Of a DNA stretch of 64,000 nt, positions 11,193-24,057 are shown piece by piece (position 1 is the first letter of the stretch; every line of letters starts with the position of its first letter). The translations under genes and the position numbers were made by a program. The notes under the pieces are model-generated. The model saw only the letters and a list, made by a program, of their open reading frames with translations, did no database searches and had not been told where the DNA came from. The stretch comes from Eucalyptus grandis (lineage: Eukaryota; Streptophyta; Magnoliopsida; Myrtales; Myrtaceae). The stretch covers positions 42,555,263 through 42,619,262 of the forward strand of contig NC_052622.1 in NCBI RefSeq assembly GCF_016545825.1. The letters run 5' to 3'.

Positions 11193-11900
11193 ACTCCATT
11201 TGTTTCGCGGAAAATGTGGCATCTTTGGAAAATGTTTTCCAAGAAACAATTTTTTAGAAAGATGTAATTATTTTCCGATATTCAATTGAAACTTGAAAAT
11301 GAATGGAAATTATTTTCCACTGTTCAAGAAGAAAATTCTTCCATACACTATTTTTCAATTTTTTTTAATTTTATTTTTTAAAATCTTTTTAATTATTTTT
11401 AAAACTTTTTATTTTTCTTTTATTTTATTTTCTTTCTTTTTATCTTTGGTCGGTCGCTGGCCACCTCAATAGCCAACGATTGGTCAAAGGCAAGCTTGAG
11501 GCTCGCCACTCGCCTATCTAGCGAAGCTCGAGGCTTGCCGTTGATTGGGTGAGCCTCAAGACTTAGCTCGCCGATTAGCAAGCCAAGACAGAAGGAAAAA
11601 AGAAAGAAAGAAAAAAGAAAGAAAGGGATGAGAAAAAAAAATAATTAAAAATTCGAATTTTTTAAAAATGGAAAAAGAAAAGAAAAGAAAGAAAGATGAA
11701 AAAGTTAAACATGAGTGTAAGATAAGAGGAGAGAGAATAATGTTTTCCATTGTTTTCCTCATCTTGGAAAGTGGAAAACATTTTCTCTTATTTTAGAAAA
11801 CTTTTTCGCTGGAAATGATTGATTCATTTTCTGTGAAACGAATGTCGGAAAATTTAGAAAATATTTTCTTGAAAGTTGGTTTTCGTGAAACAAATGGAGT
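11193..11900. mobile_element. Non-autonomous DNA transposon of about 708 bp with terminal inverted repeats
   Basis: The left end ACTCCATTTGTTTCGCGGAA pairs with the right end TTCGTGAAACAAATGGAGT, giving inverted repeats of about 20 bp with two or three mismatches. Subterminal copies of GGAAAATnTTTTCC-type words occur on both sides. Both flanks show ATTTTA next to the repeats (11,186-11,191 and 11,901-11,906), a candidate target duplication if the element starts at the preceding C. There is no transposase. The superfamily is uncertain: hAT-like and Mutator-like both fit. Confidence 0.6.
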
Positions 11901-13589
11901 ATTTTAATTTTTTTTTTTCCAATTGATACCCTAGATCAAGCCACACACGAGGATCAACGAAACCCACCTACTTTATTATCTAACTACGGTCGAAATAATG
12001 GTTGATATTTCGAAATATCCAAATTCCATATAAAATTTAGTGCCTTGGTTGGGATTCGATATAGCAACTCCAAAACATTGAAAAACCATCGAACCTCTTG
12101 AAATATAAGGACTCCGTTGCATTTCATACGGAAAAATTTAGAATTCCAATTTTATTTCCAACTAAATGCTGGCTAGGCATCGAGATGGGTGGACCAGAGA
12201 TTCAACCGGTCGAACCGCTAAGTAGACGTTAAACCGGTTGTTCATCCGGGCCAACTCAAGTCGCCTTCGAGAATTGAGTTTAAAATTTACCAAAAGCAGT
12301 TGATTAAAGAGCTGGATTAAATTTTTGGCCGAAAGCAAAGGAGCTAGCTTTAATCCCATAATGAATTTATATCGACCGCCGATTAAACTACACTAAAACT
12401 CTAGCTGGTATTCCATCATCAGATTCCCTATCCCTTCATTAGATTTAGTAGGACCACGAGTATAATTAAGGATTTGAAGTTGACAACCCAGCACGTTTCG
12501 AGCCAATTTTCTCTTGCCTTTCCTCTAAGTATAAACTACACCCTTTCTTTTTTATCAATTTTTCTAGTGCCTCAATATCTATAATTAGCCATAATAATAG
12601 TACTATAATCCCTCACTCACGGACCTATTAATGTTCATGTCGTTTCAGGATAATAACAAATACTCAAAACAGTAATATTTCACATTTGGTGATTTAGGCC
12701 ATATTTGGTAACTGCTAAATAATGACTATTTTTGTTCTTTTTTTCCCCAGAAAAAAAAAGAAGAAGAAAAAACAGAGATTCGTTTGATAACATTTTTGTT
12801 TTCAAGAATAGATTTGGAATATAATAAAAAGTTAGAAAAATTGCTTTTTGTTTCTCGGAATAACTCAAGAATTAATTAGTTTTTTATTTCTTCTTTTTCC
12901 TCTAACTGGTTGTCGGCCTCAGCAATAGTTACTGACTACCCATTGCCAAGTGGATGAATCTCACATTTTGCTAGCATCTAGAAATTCTCTATCTCTTCAA
13001 TAAGAAGTCACCCGACAGACTATATCGAGGTCAATTGTGATAATCAAGATTTTTGAAAAGGATTCACGATATGAGGGAAGTCGCTAGCGCCAGTCGCCTT
13101 TCCCTGCCCTTCCACCAATAAAAAGTAACTCATCATTAAGAGCAGAAAAAAAATTGACAACAGTGGATTTGCATAGAATTTTTAGTCCCTTGGAGTCGCA
13201 ATCATATATCCCAACACCTCTGTTGTGTTGTGTCCACCATCTCACTTTCGATTTCTAAATTGGCATCCTTACATAATCGTTACATCATCTGGGAATTAGA
13301 CCACATCATGGGCTCACTCGATTAGGAATTGAATGTGTCGATGTCCTTTGTCCTCTTGTGCTCATGATCCTTCGCTTTGTTTCACCTTATTTTGGGGGCA
13401 CAATCTCAAAACTTTGGGGGCACAATCTCAAAACTCTAGTCATCTTATTTTCACCATTTCCATGTACGTGAAAGCCCACATGCCATTTGCCATGGGTCGT
13501 CGAGATGTTTATAGTGCAAAGTTATTTAGGGATTTGATTGAGAAAGCAACTGAATAAGTGGTAGAAAAAACAAAATTGAAATAAAGTGT
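11901..13589. other. Intergenic with a DNA-element fragment near 12.7-12.9 kb
   Basis: Around 12,690-12,860, the words ATATTTGGTAACTG and TTCGTTTGATAACATTTTTG match the end type of the insertion at 54,985-56,012, so a small relative is likely. I see no gene elsewhere in this stretch. Confidence 0.4.
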
Positions 13590-13930
13590 TGTTATATTGG
13601 AAATATTACGAAAGTAGTTTTAAATCTATTACATGGATGCAAATTTCGTTCTAAACTTTTTAACTTAATCAATTTAGTCCTAAAATTTTGTGCAAAATTT
13701 TAATATAGTCCTTGGCCAATATTTGTCTGTAATCATTAACGAGGCTGTTCGATCATCTCCAACTGTCCTACGTGGCATACCGCCACGTTAGTGATTTTCG
13801 ACGAAAATTGACTGGAAAAGTACATTGGAATTCCACTAAAAACTTTAAGATTGAATTAGCAAGATCGAAAAATTTAGAACTGAATTGATATCCGTATAAT
13901 AAGTTTAAAACTTATTGAACAATTTCCTCC
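13590..13930. repeat. MITE-like AT-rich repeat
   Basis: It has the same build as 2566-3036 and 9212-9629: TTAACTTAATCAATTTAG on the left, reversed TTGAATTAGC and GAACTGAATTGATA words on the right, and a central CGTGGCATACCGCCACG palindrome. No coding. Confidence 0.4.
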
Positions 13931-16157
13931 TTTTTTTATCTCTAGCTAATTATGCACGAAAATGCTGTCGACCTAACATGCACATTCATTCCGATAAATA
14001 TTGTCTATACTAACATTTATGTAAAAGATCTATTACAAAAGACCGAATTATTTCGAAATTTTTTGAGGGACTTTTTAATTATCCGGAAATGGTTGCCAGG
14101 GCTCCGTTCATCATGGAGCCTGTAAACTTCCAAAGCTTTTGAGAGACAAAGCCCCGCCGCAATGTTCTCGACTGATGACTTGGGCAAAGGTGTGAATATT
14201 TGAACCCAAGTCTCGATTCTCCACCTTCACACCATTAGCTTTGAAGATTGAGATAAGCGCAGAAATAGGATTTAGCCTTTCTAGCCGTTGGTCAATTGAG
14301 GACTTTAAACTTTTTGATTTTTTTTTTTTGGCTTTGTTGAAAACTTAGTGTTTTCGAAAAGATCTGCTCAGATCTCGAGATTGCCATTCATAAAATTCAC
14401 AAAATTCAAGTATCGGGATATGTGACTCTCATATAGAATATTCAATTATTTGTCACGCGTTATTTCCAACATTTGAATTCCACCTATGGCACATTCGAGA
14501 CATTGTTCCAACATTTTTGAAACCTTAAATTCTTAGTTAACCAAAATGAAAAATTTAAGTCCATAGATGAACAATTGTTAAAATCTTAAATCCTATTTGA
14601 TCACTTATTCCTAATAATATTATTTTATGAAAAAAGAAGAGAGTAAACCTTAATTAACCGTGCAGCCAAGTTGGATAGGCTTATGGGATAAAGAGAATTT
14701 GCTCTAAAGGTTTAGATTGTTTAATCAAACTTAAACGTTTATTATAGAGTGCAATTTAGTCCCTCTGGCCAGTTTACTACTAAATTTGCTAATGCGGCAT
14801 TGTACATATATATTTCTTTGATTTAATTTTTTTTTGGATTTATTTATTTTTCTCCAAACTTTTTTTTTGTTTTTTTAAAATTTGACTTTTTGAAGTCACT
14901 TCAACGCCACATCAGCAATACATGTGCTAAAAAAAGGCTACATTAGATTCTAACATAACATATCAACTGAGGAGCTTCCGAAAGGATTTGGTTACACTAG
15001 ATTCAATATTTTTAATGGTTGATTGCACAAACTAAAATGTTTAGGACGTGATTGCATATTGGAAAACCGTTTAGGAATTTTGATGCAATTTTCTCTAGAA
15101 TAATATATACATAATTATTTTTAAAAAATGAGATTTACCATAATTATATGGAGAAACCTATTATCCAAGAAATTAAAGGCGAGGCCGTTGACTAAACCAT
15201 GGAAACCCTCGTTCTCTGTACAAGTTTATTCGTTTTGGAGTGCAACAGTTGCAATCATGTTGCTGCCTATAGTTGACTCACAAAATCTTTGAGATTAGGA
15301 GCTTTAACGCCCAAATTATCCTTGGTGTAACTTTGGTGTTACTTTTTAAACACGTTCCTAAAAGATATATATAATTAAGGATGAGCAAAAGATAAATATG
15401 ATTATGCCCTTTATTCATCATTGTTACCTACAAGGAGCTGAATGTACTCTCTTAAATGACTTCAGTCCATACAAATTTATCTAAAAAAGAAGCATTGCTT
15501 TTGAGCAGTCTCCTTTTTTCCTTTACTTCCTCTCCTTTTGATAAATAATCATGTAATTTATAATGATTTCACTGTTGAAGTTTAAATAAGTTTGTAGTTT
15601 TGCTCTTTATGACCAGCAAATACAGCTGAGAGCTAGCTAGCTCCATACATGTATGTGCGATTGTGCACTATTATTGTTGCACAAAAGAATGTTCATCAAA
15701 AGGGTAGCATGGAAATCGATTGCGAGTATGCATGATTATAAGATATGGTGCAGTTGAAACACACATCATGGGGTTTCGATAGATATGTTGAGCCGTTGCA
15801 AAAAGAGGAAAAAACAAAGAGAAAAAAAAGCATTTTGCTAATGAATGTGCCATGGGAACACAAGAATTTGCACTATTAGGAGAGATAAAAGGGTATGAAA
15901 TGGACCCAAAGATGGGCGAGTCATTCAAGTCCAAATCATGGTCCTCAAATGCCACTCAATAGAGCATAGAAAAGGAATGGAGACTACATATTGATTTGAA
16001 CACTTGGAGGCCATAAAAAAGAAGATTGGCATGTATGCAAGAGTGTGAATGGGGACAAGGGGAAATGGAGGGATTTTAGGTGTCACACTAAGCTTTTTGG
16101 CAGTGGAAATCATTGTTGAAAAGAGCATTGAGAGGGCAAGTTCAAGGATTTGGGAAA

Positions 16158-16160
<3 letters not shown>
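13931..16160. other. Intergenic, nothing recognised
   Basis: AT-rich DNA with short T-runs. ORFs over 60 codons here lack any family signature. Confidence 0.4.

Positions 16161-16217
<57 letters not shown>
16161..16217. repeat. (GA)n microsatellite
   Basis: Uninterrupted AG dinucleotides for about 57 bases. It creates artefactual Ser/Leu-repeat ORFs on the minus strand. Confidence 0.95.
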
Positions 16218-16221
<4 letters not shown>

Positions 16222-19041
16222 GTGAAGATAAGGAGCATTTTCCATTCTTGGGCATGATGTTGTTGGCCATCAAATGATACTGGTAGAAAAGCATACTTAT
16301 TAGATCGATGACCCCTTTTACCATTAAAAAAAAGGGAAAAATAATGAAAATAATTGGGTAAGTTTAGGGACTTTTTTCACTGAGTATTAGAATAAGGGTT
16401 TGCTACTTTTCTATTCCTTTTTCAATTCTCCATATATATTATGAAATGGATATTGGGGGACAAAATCTTGTGTGAATCAATAGTAAGGATATTTTGAAAG
16501 TACTGAAATGATGTTTTCACCTACCAGTAAATTATAAGTTCACGCAATTACTGGCTTTTGATATAGAGAATACCTATTTCACAGAGAATACCTATTTCAC
16601 TTCAATATCATTTAATATAAAATTACATTCTCCTTTTTACCCTAGCGTTCATTAGGATAACCCCTGTCATTTAAGTAAAATTAGAAACAAAGTGAGATAG
16701 GAAGTTGGTTTTATCTTGAATATCATTATAGGTACCCACATTGATTTATACTCAATTTACCAAAACAACATTGCAAACTCTTATTGGGTGATTGAATGTG
16801 ATCTACTTGCGTTAATGTCTAATTACACTTTGATGTTGCTCTTTCATTTCATACTACCCTAATCCATTTGTAGGTAGCGCATTTAAACTACATGTATCAA
16901 CGAGTTATGATATTTCAATAATCACTTTTTACTCTTTGTTATTTGACGGCTCTTCCCAAGATTGGATTGTGGGTGGATTACCAAGTGTGTTTATGGGGAT
17001 TAAACCAACGCCATATAATCAATACCTTTACAAAATTAAATACAAGCAATTTAACATCTAGGCCATCAAATCGAATTTTAATTTATATTATATTCGGTTT
17101 GTGAAATCGTGAGATATTTTTCAAATTTTACGCTCTACATGAAGCTTTAGTAAGAGATGAGATTGCCAATTATAATCAATGGAGATTGATGTGAGGCTAA
17201 ATAGAGATTGATGTGAAGCTAGTATATGAGATTAGAAATGACTGTTTTTTGGCCAAAAAGCAGCGAGTTAGCATGCTCGAAGATCGCAATCCTAAGATAC
17301 TCCTTGTGCTTGTCATTTTTTTTTTTCCTTTTTGTAGTACAGGATATCTAACTTTTGACTTGATTAATACTCCCAAGTACATGCACGCAAACTGTTCGAT
17401 TTGATATGGGACTTTGTGTGTTCAATTCAAAAGATTGACCACTCTGCCAATTTTTAGATGACATTTTTGTTCATCGAGCCATCTTATTTTGGAATAAAAT
17501 AAAAAGAAAACATGTTGAAATAAGGAAAAATTTTAATGCTGAAATAACTATAGAAAAACCTATATACGTCAATATTAGAGATTTAAATAGAGTAATGAAT
17601 ATGAATAATTGTTACAATGAGGAATAATCCCAGTAGAACCTCTAGAAAACTGAATTCACATTTGATAAAAAGTCAACCCAAAAGTTAAAGTGTGCATGTC
17701 AGTAGGCCATGAAAACCACATTTGAATTTTCCAAGGAAAAAAGATTATGTTTTTTAATTTCTAAGTAATTTAAATAGGTGATATAGCTTTAAATCTACTC
17801 CTAAAATAATTTAAACGTTTTTGATGTTTTACACAAAACAATCACACACATTTAACGTTGAAAACGTTAATCACAAACCAAAAATCAAAAATTAAGTCAA
17901 ACACTCACTATTCCTCCAATCATTTCTAAGAATGGATTACTTTTGAATTCCATTGTCTTTCTTCAAAAACCGGCGGAGAGTATGACAGAACATATTTCCA
18001 CTCAAGGTTGACATACATGACTATAATTCGCAAGAAGTTGAGCTTTTTTTTTTTTTTTAAATTGTAAAATGTATTTTTCTTGCATTCTCCATTTATCTTG
18101 CTACCTATTTATTACTTGTCCCTCTTCCTCTCCTTTCTCCTCATTTTTCTTTTTGCTCATCATAACTCCTTCCTATTAAAGAAATTTCCAACCTTATCAT
18201 TAACAATACAAGTTGCTTTACTAAAATAAAAACATATAAATTACGTGTACTCGTAGTAAATAACAAAGGGAATATAATAGGTAAAAATGTCAAGTTGATT
18301 ACTTTGTTGTATTAATTGCTTAAAATGATTAATGTTACATTACAAATAGAAGTTTGTAACATAAATACATTAAATATGATATAACAATCTGTGCAAAGTG
18401 CGAGTGGTCAGTCACTAGAGTTTGCTCCAGTGATCATCCTTTTTACGTGGGAAGAGGGAGGTGGGGAATTTAAATCTCTATATTTTCAAGGGATTGGGGT
18501 AAGGATTATGAGTTGAGAATTAGAGTAGTACTAACCTAAAAAAGAAGTGTGGCTTATTCGGTGGATGAAGCAAATGAACTTTTATCACGAGAATACCATA
18601 TATTAGGTATATATATATAAAGTGATGTTTAGTGGAGGCACCAGTCCCCACGCCAACGTATTGGTTGCTTGGGCGCTGCCACTATCCTCAAATATATATC
18701 AAAGTTTTGCCCCGAAAAATATTTTCTTCCATTGGTGATACATATGTGAAAAATTTATTTTGCTCAAAGATTTTATAAATCATATGTATTTATAATAATT
18801 GTCCCTAAATGATGTGACAAAGATCACGCAAAAAATAAAGGGCGCACATAGTGAGCCAAGCAAGCAAATGATCAAGAACTCCTTCACTTCTATTGCCTAA
18901 GTACAAGGTGCACGGTTTCCTATCGCCTCAGATATACCCGACACTGCGTTGCTAGGCGTCAGGCTTGGATTCTTGTTCGGGAGCTCGATAGTGACCCATT
19001 AGTTTCTGAGCATCTTTCGAAGGTCGGTTTTCATTGAAAAG
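16218..19041. other. Intergenic; possible SINE-like stretch near 18.4 kb
   Basis: The sequence is mostly AT-rich and anonymous. At 18,390-18,490 the order GCGAGTGGTCAGTCACTAG then GGGAATTTAAATCTC loosely resembles the A-box/B-box layout of tRNA-derived SINEs, but I cannot find a tail or target duplication. Confidence 0.35.
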
Positions 19042-19046
19042 CTCAT

Positions 19047-19928
19047 TGATGCGGGAGCATTGGGCTTCATCAATCGATTCAAGTGGAAGATATTGATCAT
19101 GGGAAAAAGTTGTTGCTTCAATGGACAAGTTGCTGATTTCATGGTTGCCGATCAGCTATTGAGACGTCAATACTTAAGTTTCTTGTCGATCCGAGATTAC
19201 TAAAAGACTATATTACAACACAAGGTTGTTTTGGACAATTTCCTTTATTGTTTGGCGATCTTCAAAGATGAGTATTGGACTGTCCAAGGAGATGAACGAA
19301 TTTAGAGTCTATCTTAATTACTTCATGCCTAGTCAAGTATCATTAGTGAGTCCTAAGTGTGTTGTAAGTTTCGAAGAGTCAAAGTTCAAGTCTCTAGATG
19401 TTTTAATGCATTTTCTAATCTAGTTTCAATGTCATTAATGTGTGGTAGTTTCCATGTCTTCAATGTTTAGTCTATTTCCTTAGGTAATTTTCCCTTTATA
19501 TGATTAGGCGAATTCTCATATGTAAGATAGTGAATTTTGAGTAAATGAATATTTGAAATTTTTCTCTATATGAGCGAATATCTTTGGAGAGTGGATTACT
19601 CCTGGTTTCTGTATTCTTGGAAGGTGGATTCTTCCTTGTGGTGAGCCAAAGAAGCACCATATCATTGATTGATATTTTTCCTATAGGCCTTGGTGGTGAG
19701 CTTCTTCAATCCCGAAGTCTTGTATCCAAGGCTGGTGATTTCTATAGGTCTTGGTGAGGTTCATTTATCTCAATCTCGATCTTCAGCTGGTGGCATGTCC
19801 TATGTGTCTTGGTTCCGATTGTATTCTATCCTTCATTTCACAATTACCTATTTACATTCATCCCCCATACACTTACCCATCTTCAATAATCACTCAAAAT
19901 AACTTTCACCCATCCCGTGACCACATCA
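19047..19928 (+). repeat. 5' LTR of the 19-21.8 kb element
   Basis: It aligns along its length with 20,934-21,836. It starts TGATGCGGGAGCATTGGGCT and ends CCACATCA. Confidence 0.85.
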
Positions 19929-19931
19929 AAT

Positions 19932-19943
19932 CAATATCAAAGC
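19932..19943 (+). other. Degraded primer-binding site (initiator Met tRNA type)
   Basis: CAATATCAAAGC lies four bases after the 5' LTR. It matches nine or so positions of TGGTATCAGAGC, the common plant initiator-Met primer site. Confidence 0.55.
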
Positions 19944-20038
19944 TCAAGGTTGAACTAGTTTTGAGTGATTCCTTTACCTATCTTGCATCTCTTCTCATAT
20001 TTCTATTCCTCAAAAAAAGAAAAAGAAAAAAAAAAGAA

Positions 20039-20602
20039 ATGGCTGGTCGTCATTGACGTGGGCCAAATGTTGAGTCTCTTATCACACAAGAAAGAAGCCT
20101 ACGAGACATGGAGTTGGTTGATTTAAGGAGACAAATGCAGCAACTGCAAGAGCGTTTGCTATGCTTTGAACTTCGACCAATGGAGAGAGACTTCACTCTC
20201 CTAGAAAAACGACTGAAGGGTGTCAAGGGATTTTTTGCTAAGCCTTCAACTAGAGGTGCATACAACCAAAAAAAAAGAAAACTAGAGGTGCATATTTCTT
20301 CGAAAGAACTTCTTCAAATCAAGTGGAGAATTTTTCAAAACAGGATAAAGAAATGGAAAATTCCCTCAAAATCATTATTTAGCACCCGAAAGAAATGGAT
20401 GGTGAAGATAAGACGTTCTTCAAGGGTTACGATTATGGGTATCTACAAGTGGATTGTCCTAACCAGAAAGTTACCACCATCAAAGAAATTGAGAAGATTG
20501 ATTTGGAACTTCAAGAGGCTCAACAAGATCCATACTATGAAGAATCTCAATTGGAGGAGCAAGATGAGATCCTACAATAAATTGAAGAAGGAGAAAAGAT
20601 AG
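20039..20602 (+). pseudogene. gag-like relic of the LTR element
   Basis: The frame starts MAGRH, hits a TGA at codon 6 (plausibly CGA to TGA), then continues open: RGPNVESLITQERSLRDMEL and VDLRRQMQQLQERL. This is typical of the N-terminus of plant Ty3/gypsy gag, with a coiled-coil-like heptad. In another frame near 20,440-20,580, VDCPNQKVTTIKEIEKID resembles the zinc-knuckle to pol linker. Frames do not join, so no functional protein is expected. Confidence 0.6.
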
Positions 20603-20920
20603 TCATCTAGACGCCATCAACCAACTATGATATTATGGATGGTGAATCTCCAAACAAATATGTTTAGACAAATCCAAAGGTTATAGATGAAGAGGGAATG
20701 ATTTTAATGGCCGGAGACATTACCGACCAATTTCATTTCATATGCTCCGAAGCATTCTCTCTCAAAGTGTTTATGAATTGTCAAAATATGATTGACATAT
20801 TTTCATCTTTTCAGCAAGCCTTGAAGATATTTATTTGTATGAAGTTGATGTATTATCTAGCTCACTAGGAAGACCATCCTGGAAATGAAGCAATGACAAG
20901 ATTTGAGGACAAATCTTCAC

Positions 20921-20933
20921 AATTTGGGGAGAT
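20921..20933 (+). other. Polypurine tract before the 3' LTR
   Basis: AATTTGGGGAGAT immediately precedes the 3' LTR. It is the usual priming site for plus-strand synthesis in plant Ty3 elements, preceded by the common GAGGACAAATCTTC context. Confidence 0.65.
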
Positions 20934-21836
20934 TGATGTGGGGGCATTGGGCTTCATTGATTGATTCAAGTGGAAGATATTGATCATGTGGAAAAGTTGT
21001 CGCTTCAATGGACAAGTTGCCGATTTCATGTTTGCTGATCGGCTACTAAGATATCGATACTTAAGGTTCTTCTCAATTCGAGACTACTAAAAAACTATCT
21101 TACAACTGAAGTTTGTTTTGGACAATTTCCTTTGTTGTTTTGTGATCATCGAAGATGACTATTGGGTTGTCCAAGGAGACGAACGAATTTAGAGTCTATT
21201 TCAATTACTTTGCATCTAGTCAAGTGTCATTAGTGAGTTTTAAGTGTGTTGTAGGTTTCAAAGGGTTAAAGTTCAAGTCTATAGATATTCTAACGCATTT
21301 TATAGTTCCTACTTCTTTATTGTGTTTTCCAATTTCGATGTCATTAATGTTGGATAGTTTTCGTGTCTTCAACGTTTAGTCTATTTTCAAGGTAATATTC
21401 CATATAATGAGGCAAATTCTTAAATGTAAGACAACGAATTTTGAATAGATAAATGTTTGACATTTTTTTTTAATGTTAGTGAAGATATTTATAGAGTGGA
21501 TTACTCCTAGTTTCTATATCATTGGAAAGTGGATTTTTCTTTGGTGGTGAGCCAAAAAAACACTGTATCTTTAGTTGGTGGTTTTCTTATAGACCTTGGT
21601 GGTGAGCTTTTTCAATCCTGAAAGATTTATATCTTAGGCTGGTGATTTCTGTAGGCTTGGTGGTGAACTTTGTCTATCTCAATCTTAATCTTCAGCTGGT
21701 GATATGTCCTGTATGCCTTGGTTTCGATCGTATTCTATCATTCATTTCGCAATTATCCATCGACATTCATCCCCATACACTCACACATCTTCAATAATCA
21801 CTCAAAACAATTTTCGCCCATCCTGCAACTGCATTA
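20934..21836 (+). repeat. 3' LTR of the 19-21.8 kb element
   Basis: It starts TGATGTGGGGGCATTGGGCT and ends GCATTA, and matches the 5' LTR with scattered substitutions and small indels. Confidence 0.85.
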
Positions 21837-21841
21837 CTCAT

Positions 21842-23365
21842 GCCCAAGAAGAGAAACTCTTAGCTTATAGCTTTGAGATTCATTCACGGACCCATCGAAG
21901 CCGTACCATGAAAATCAAGTTCGCATCAAGCGATAATGCCATTTCCACCCATTCAAAAGTGAAAGTACATCGAACGAATAGCCAAAGCAGCTAATAATTA
22001 AACTCACTTCCAAATAAATGGTCCCCTGTCTGAAGAAAAAATCTACTTCAAATTCGGGAAAAGTCATTTTCTTTCTAAACTAAGGATGCATTTATTTTTA
22101 AAAATTTCATGATAAAAATTATTTTTTTATAAAAATTATTTTCAAGAAAAATTGTTAATTTTCATATACATGATGATTTAGAGAAATTGATTTCTTTTTT
22201 ACCATAAGGGAAAGTCGTTCTCTTTGAAATTAAGTTTATAAATCGTTTAATTTTTTGCCATCCAAATAATGAAAAATCGGAAAACAACTTTCCAAAAAAT
22301 GTTTTATTTCAACCAAATGGAACCTAATATCTATTATCAATAAAACATCAATTACTTGGTTACTTTTTTTTTTTTTTTGGGTTAATAATACAAATGATTT
22401 ATGAACTTTGATTCATTGTGTAATATTATCTTTGAACTCTTAATTTTTGCAATGTAATCTCTGAACTTTCACACAATGTGTAATGTCGTCCCTAAACTTC
22501 TACCTTATTCAATGTGGTTTCTGAGCTATTTGTAAATGTTCAATATAGTCCATTCATTTTTTTTTAAAATAACAAATTGGATGTTATTTGGGTATTGAAT
22601 TGGATTTTTAAAAATTTCATTTTATCTATCCATTATTTAATCCATCTACCTTAGAAAACGAAAGAAACAAACGTGGAAATGTTTTTTTTTTTTTTTCTGA
22701 TTTGAGATGAATATCTTAGACGTGTAATTTTTTTGGCTCATCGTTCAAACTTAACAAATTGTAAGCCATATGGTAGATTTAGTTAACTCGAGTTAACATA
22801 AGGATGACGACAAATACAAATAAAGTTTGTAGACCGGTGGATATCACTCTCTTGAACCCGAAACACTTTCCTTCTTTTAGTCAAAGCCTGATATGATTCC
22901 CTAGAAAAAGAAATGCATTTTCTAGTCAGTCTATACGGACCCGTGCATCAGAATTATGGTATTTCGAGGCATGTGAATCAAAGTTTAAAGAGAAATCCAG
23001 TGGCTCAAAAGTCATCCCCATCAGAATTATGGTATACCCGTCACGGATTTTGTCCTCGTTTTCCTTGATTCTTACCACAGGCCCTCTTATGGTTTTAAGG
23101 GTTAAATTGGAGATTTACCAATAGTTATTTACCGAAACAAAGGGATCCTCGGTTTCGTTTTTTTTTTTATTTTGACAGGTACCTTGTCGCCGGATTACCC
23201 GAATTTACACCTTTCGCACGCGGTAACTACTCGCAGCGCGACGCCCAAACTGAAAGTTACCCGATGATGATGTCGGGTGCGGACAAGAAAGTAACGAGGA
23301 AACGACAGGGAGAAGAGGAAAACCCAGGAAAATCGCAGGAAACAAAATCAAATGAGCAAGAAATG
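21842..23365. other. Intergenic upstream of the bHLH gene; fold-back fragment at 22.4-22.6 kb
   Basis: 22,385-22,560 repeats CTTTGAACT/AATGTGTAAT words related to 10,415-10,668. 22,060-22,330 has AACCAAATGGAACCT-like ends, perhaps another small MITE. No coding. The last few hundred bases should contain the bHLH promoter. Confidence 0.45.
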
Positions 23366-23460
23366 AAAAAAAAAAAAAAAAAAAAAAGAAAGAGGAGGAA
23401 AAGGACGATGATGATGGTAAAAAGCAACAGCGAGAGAGAAAGAGAGAGAGAGAGAGAGAG
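23366..23460. repeat. A22 tract and (GA)n microsatellite in the bHLH promoter
   Basis: A run of 22 A at 23,366-23,387 is followed by purine-rich DNA and AG repeats at about 23,427-23,460. A complementary CT-rich leader follows the TATA box (23,535-23,625). Confidence 0.85.
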
Positions 23461-23473
23461 TGATGGGAATGGC

Positions 23474-23481
23474 ATATAAAA
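23474..23481 (+). promoter_or_regulatory. TATA box of the bHLH gene
   Basis: ATATAAAA, flanked by GC-rich DNA, is about 1,035 bases before the main ATG. It predicts transcription from near 23,505-23,515, in front of a pyrimidine-rich leader. Confidence 0.55.
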
Positions 23482-23667
23482 GCCCAGCCCGGGTGCCCCC
23501 CTTTTCCTTTGCCAGAAAACCAAAAACGTTCACTCCCCCTCTCCCTCTCTCTCTCTCTGAGAAAAGCGATTGGACGTCCCCTCTTTCTCTCTCTTCCACC
23601 CCTCCCCCCCGCTTTTTCTCTCTCTAGGAAATCGGAAGAAAAGAAAAGCTCCCGTGGATCGACGAGA

Positions 23668-23937
23668 ATGGCGTCCTCCGAGCCGTCGATCACCCCCTGT
23701 AGCCGATCAGCAAGCCCCCGCGACCCGACCCCCGCCGCCCCCGGCTTAGCATTCCTCCTGCTGACGTGGCTGCTCCGTACTAGCTCCCTCCCTCCCTCCC
23801 TCCCTCCCTCCCTCGTCCGCTTCGCCCGTCAATCCGCCGCCGGAGCAGCTCGGTTCCCCCGTTCGGCCGCCGCGAGCGGATTCCTCGTCGGACTCCGGCG
23901 CCTGAGCTGGGAAATTTCGGTTGCTCGAGCTCGGTAG
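23668..23937 (+). other. uORF of 89 codons in the bHLH leader
   Basis: ATG at 23,668 in a purine-A context opens a Ser/Pro/Ala-rich frame ending at the TAG 23,935-23,937. It spans a (CCCT)n repeat (23,784-23,814), so it is unlikely to be conserved. A six-codon uORF (23,957-23,977) follows. If both are in the mature leader they would lower initiation at the main ATG; a leader intron could remove them. Confidence 0.35.
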
Positions 23938-24057
23938 CTACGAACCCGTCTCCTCCATGTCTTCCGACATCAGCTAAACAAAGAAGAGTTCCGCGTCGAG
24001 GCTCCGATTCCGGCTTCTGCTTTTGGGGGAAATTCTTGCCCGCCCGCGACTGAGGAC

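Larger units (their letters stand above)
19042..21841 (+). mobile_element. Defective LTR retrotransposon, Ty3/gypsy-like, with 5-bp target duplication
   Basis: Two direct LTRs of about 0.9 kb (19,047-19,928 and 20,934-21,836) flank about 1 kb of internal DNA. Both begin TGATG; they end CATCA and CATTA, the second a likely decay of CA. The target duplication CTCAT is at 19,042-19,046 and 21,837-21,841. A degraded primer-binding site and a polypurine tract are in the right places. The interior keeps only gag-like sequence, with no protease, reverse transcriptase or integrase, so the copy is non-autonomous. Many LTR-LTR differences show the insertion is old. Confidence 0.85.

Noticed and set aside
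14100..14240. GAACCCAAGTCTCGATTC stretch as a tRNA gene
   Set aside because: A T-loop-like word is present, but no acceptor-stem pairing or anticodon arm could be built. No tRNA, rRNA or snoRNA gene was found in the window.
15925..16324. Minus-strand Ser/Leu-repeat ORFs
   Set aside because: Products of the (GA)n microsatellite at 16,161-16,217.
18390..18490. Possible tRNA-derived SINE
   Set aside because: A- and B-box resemblance is weak, and I found no tail or target duplication.
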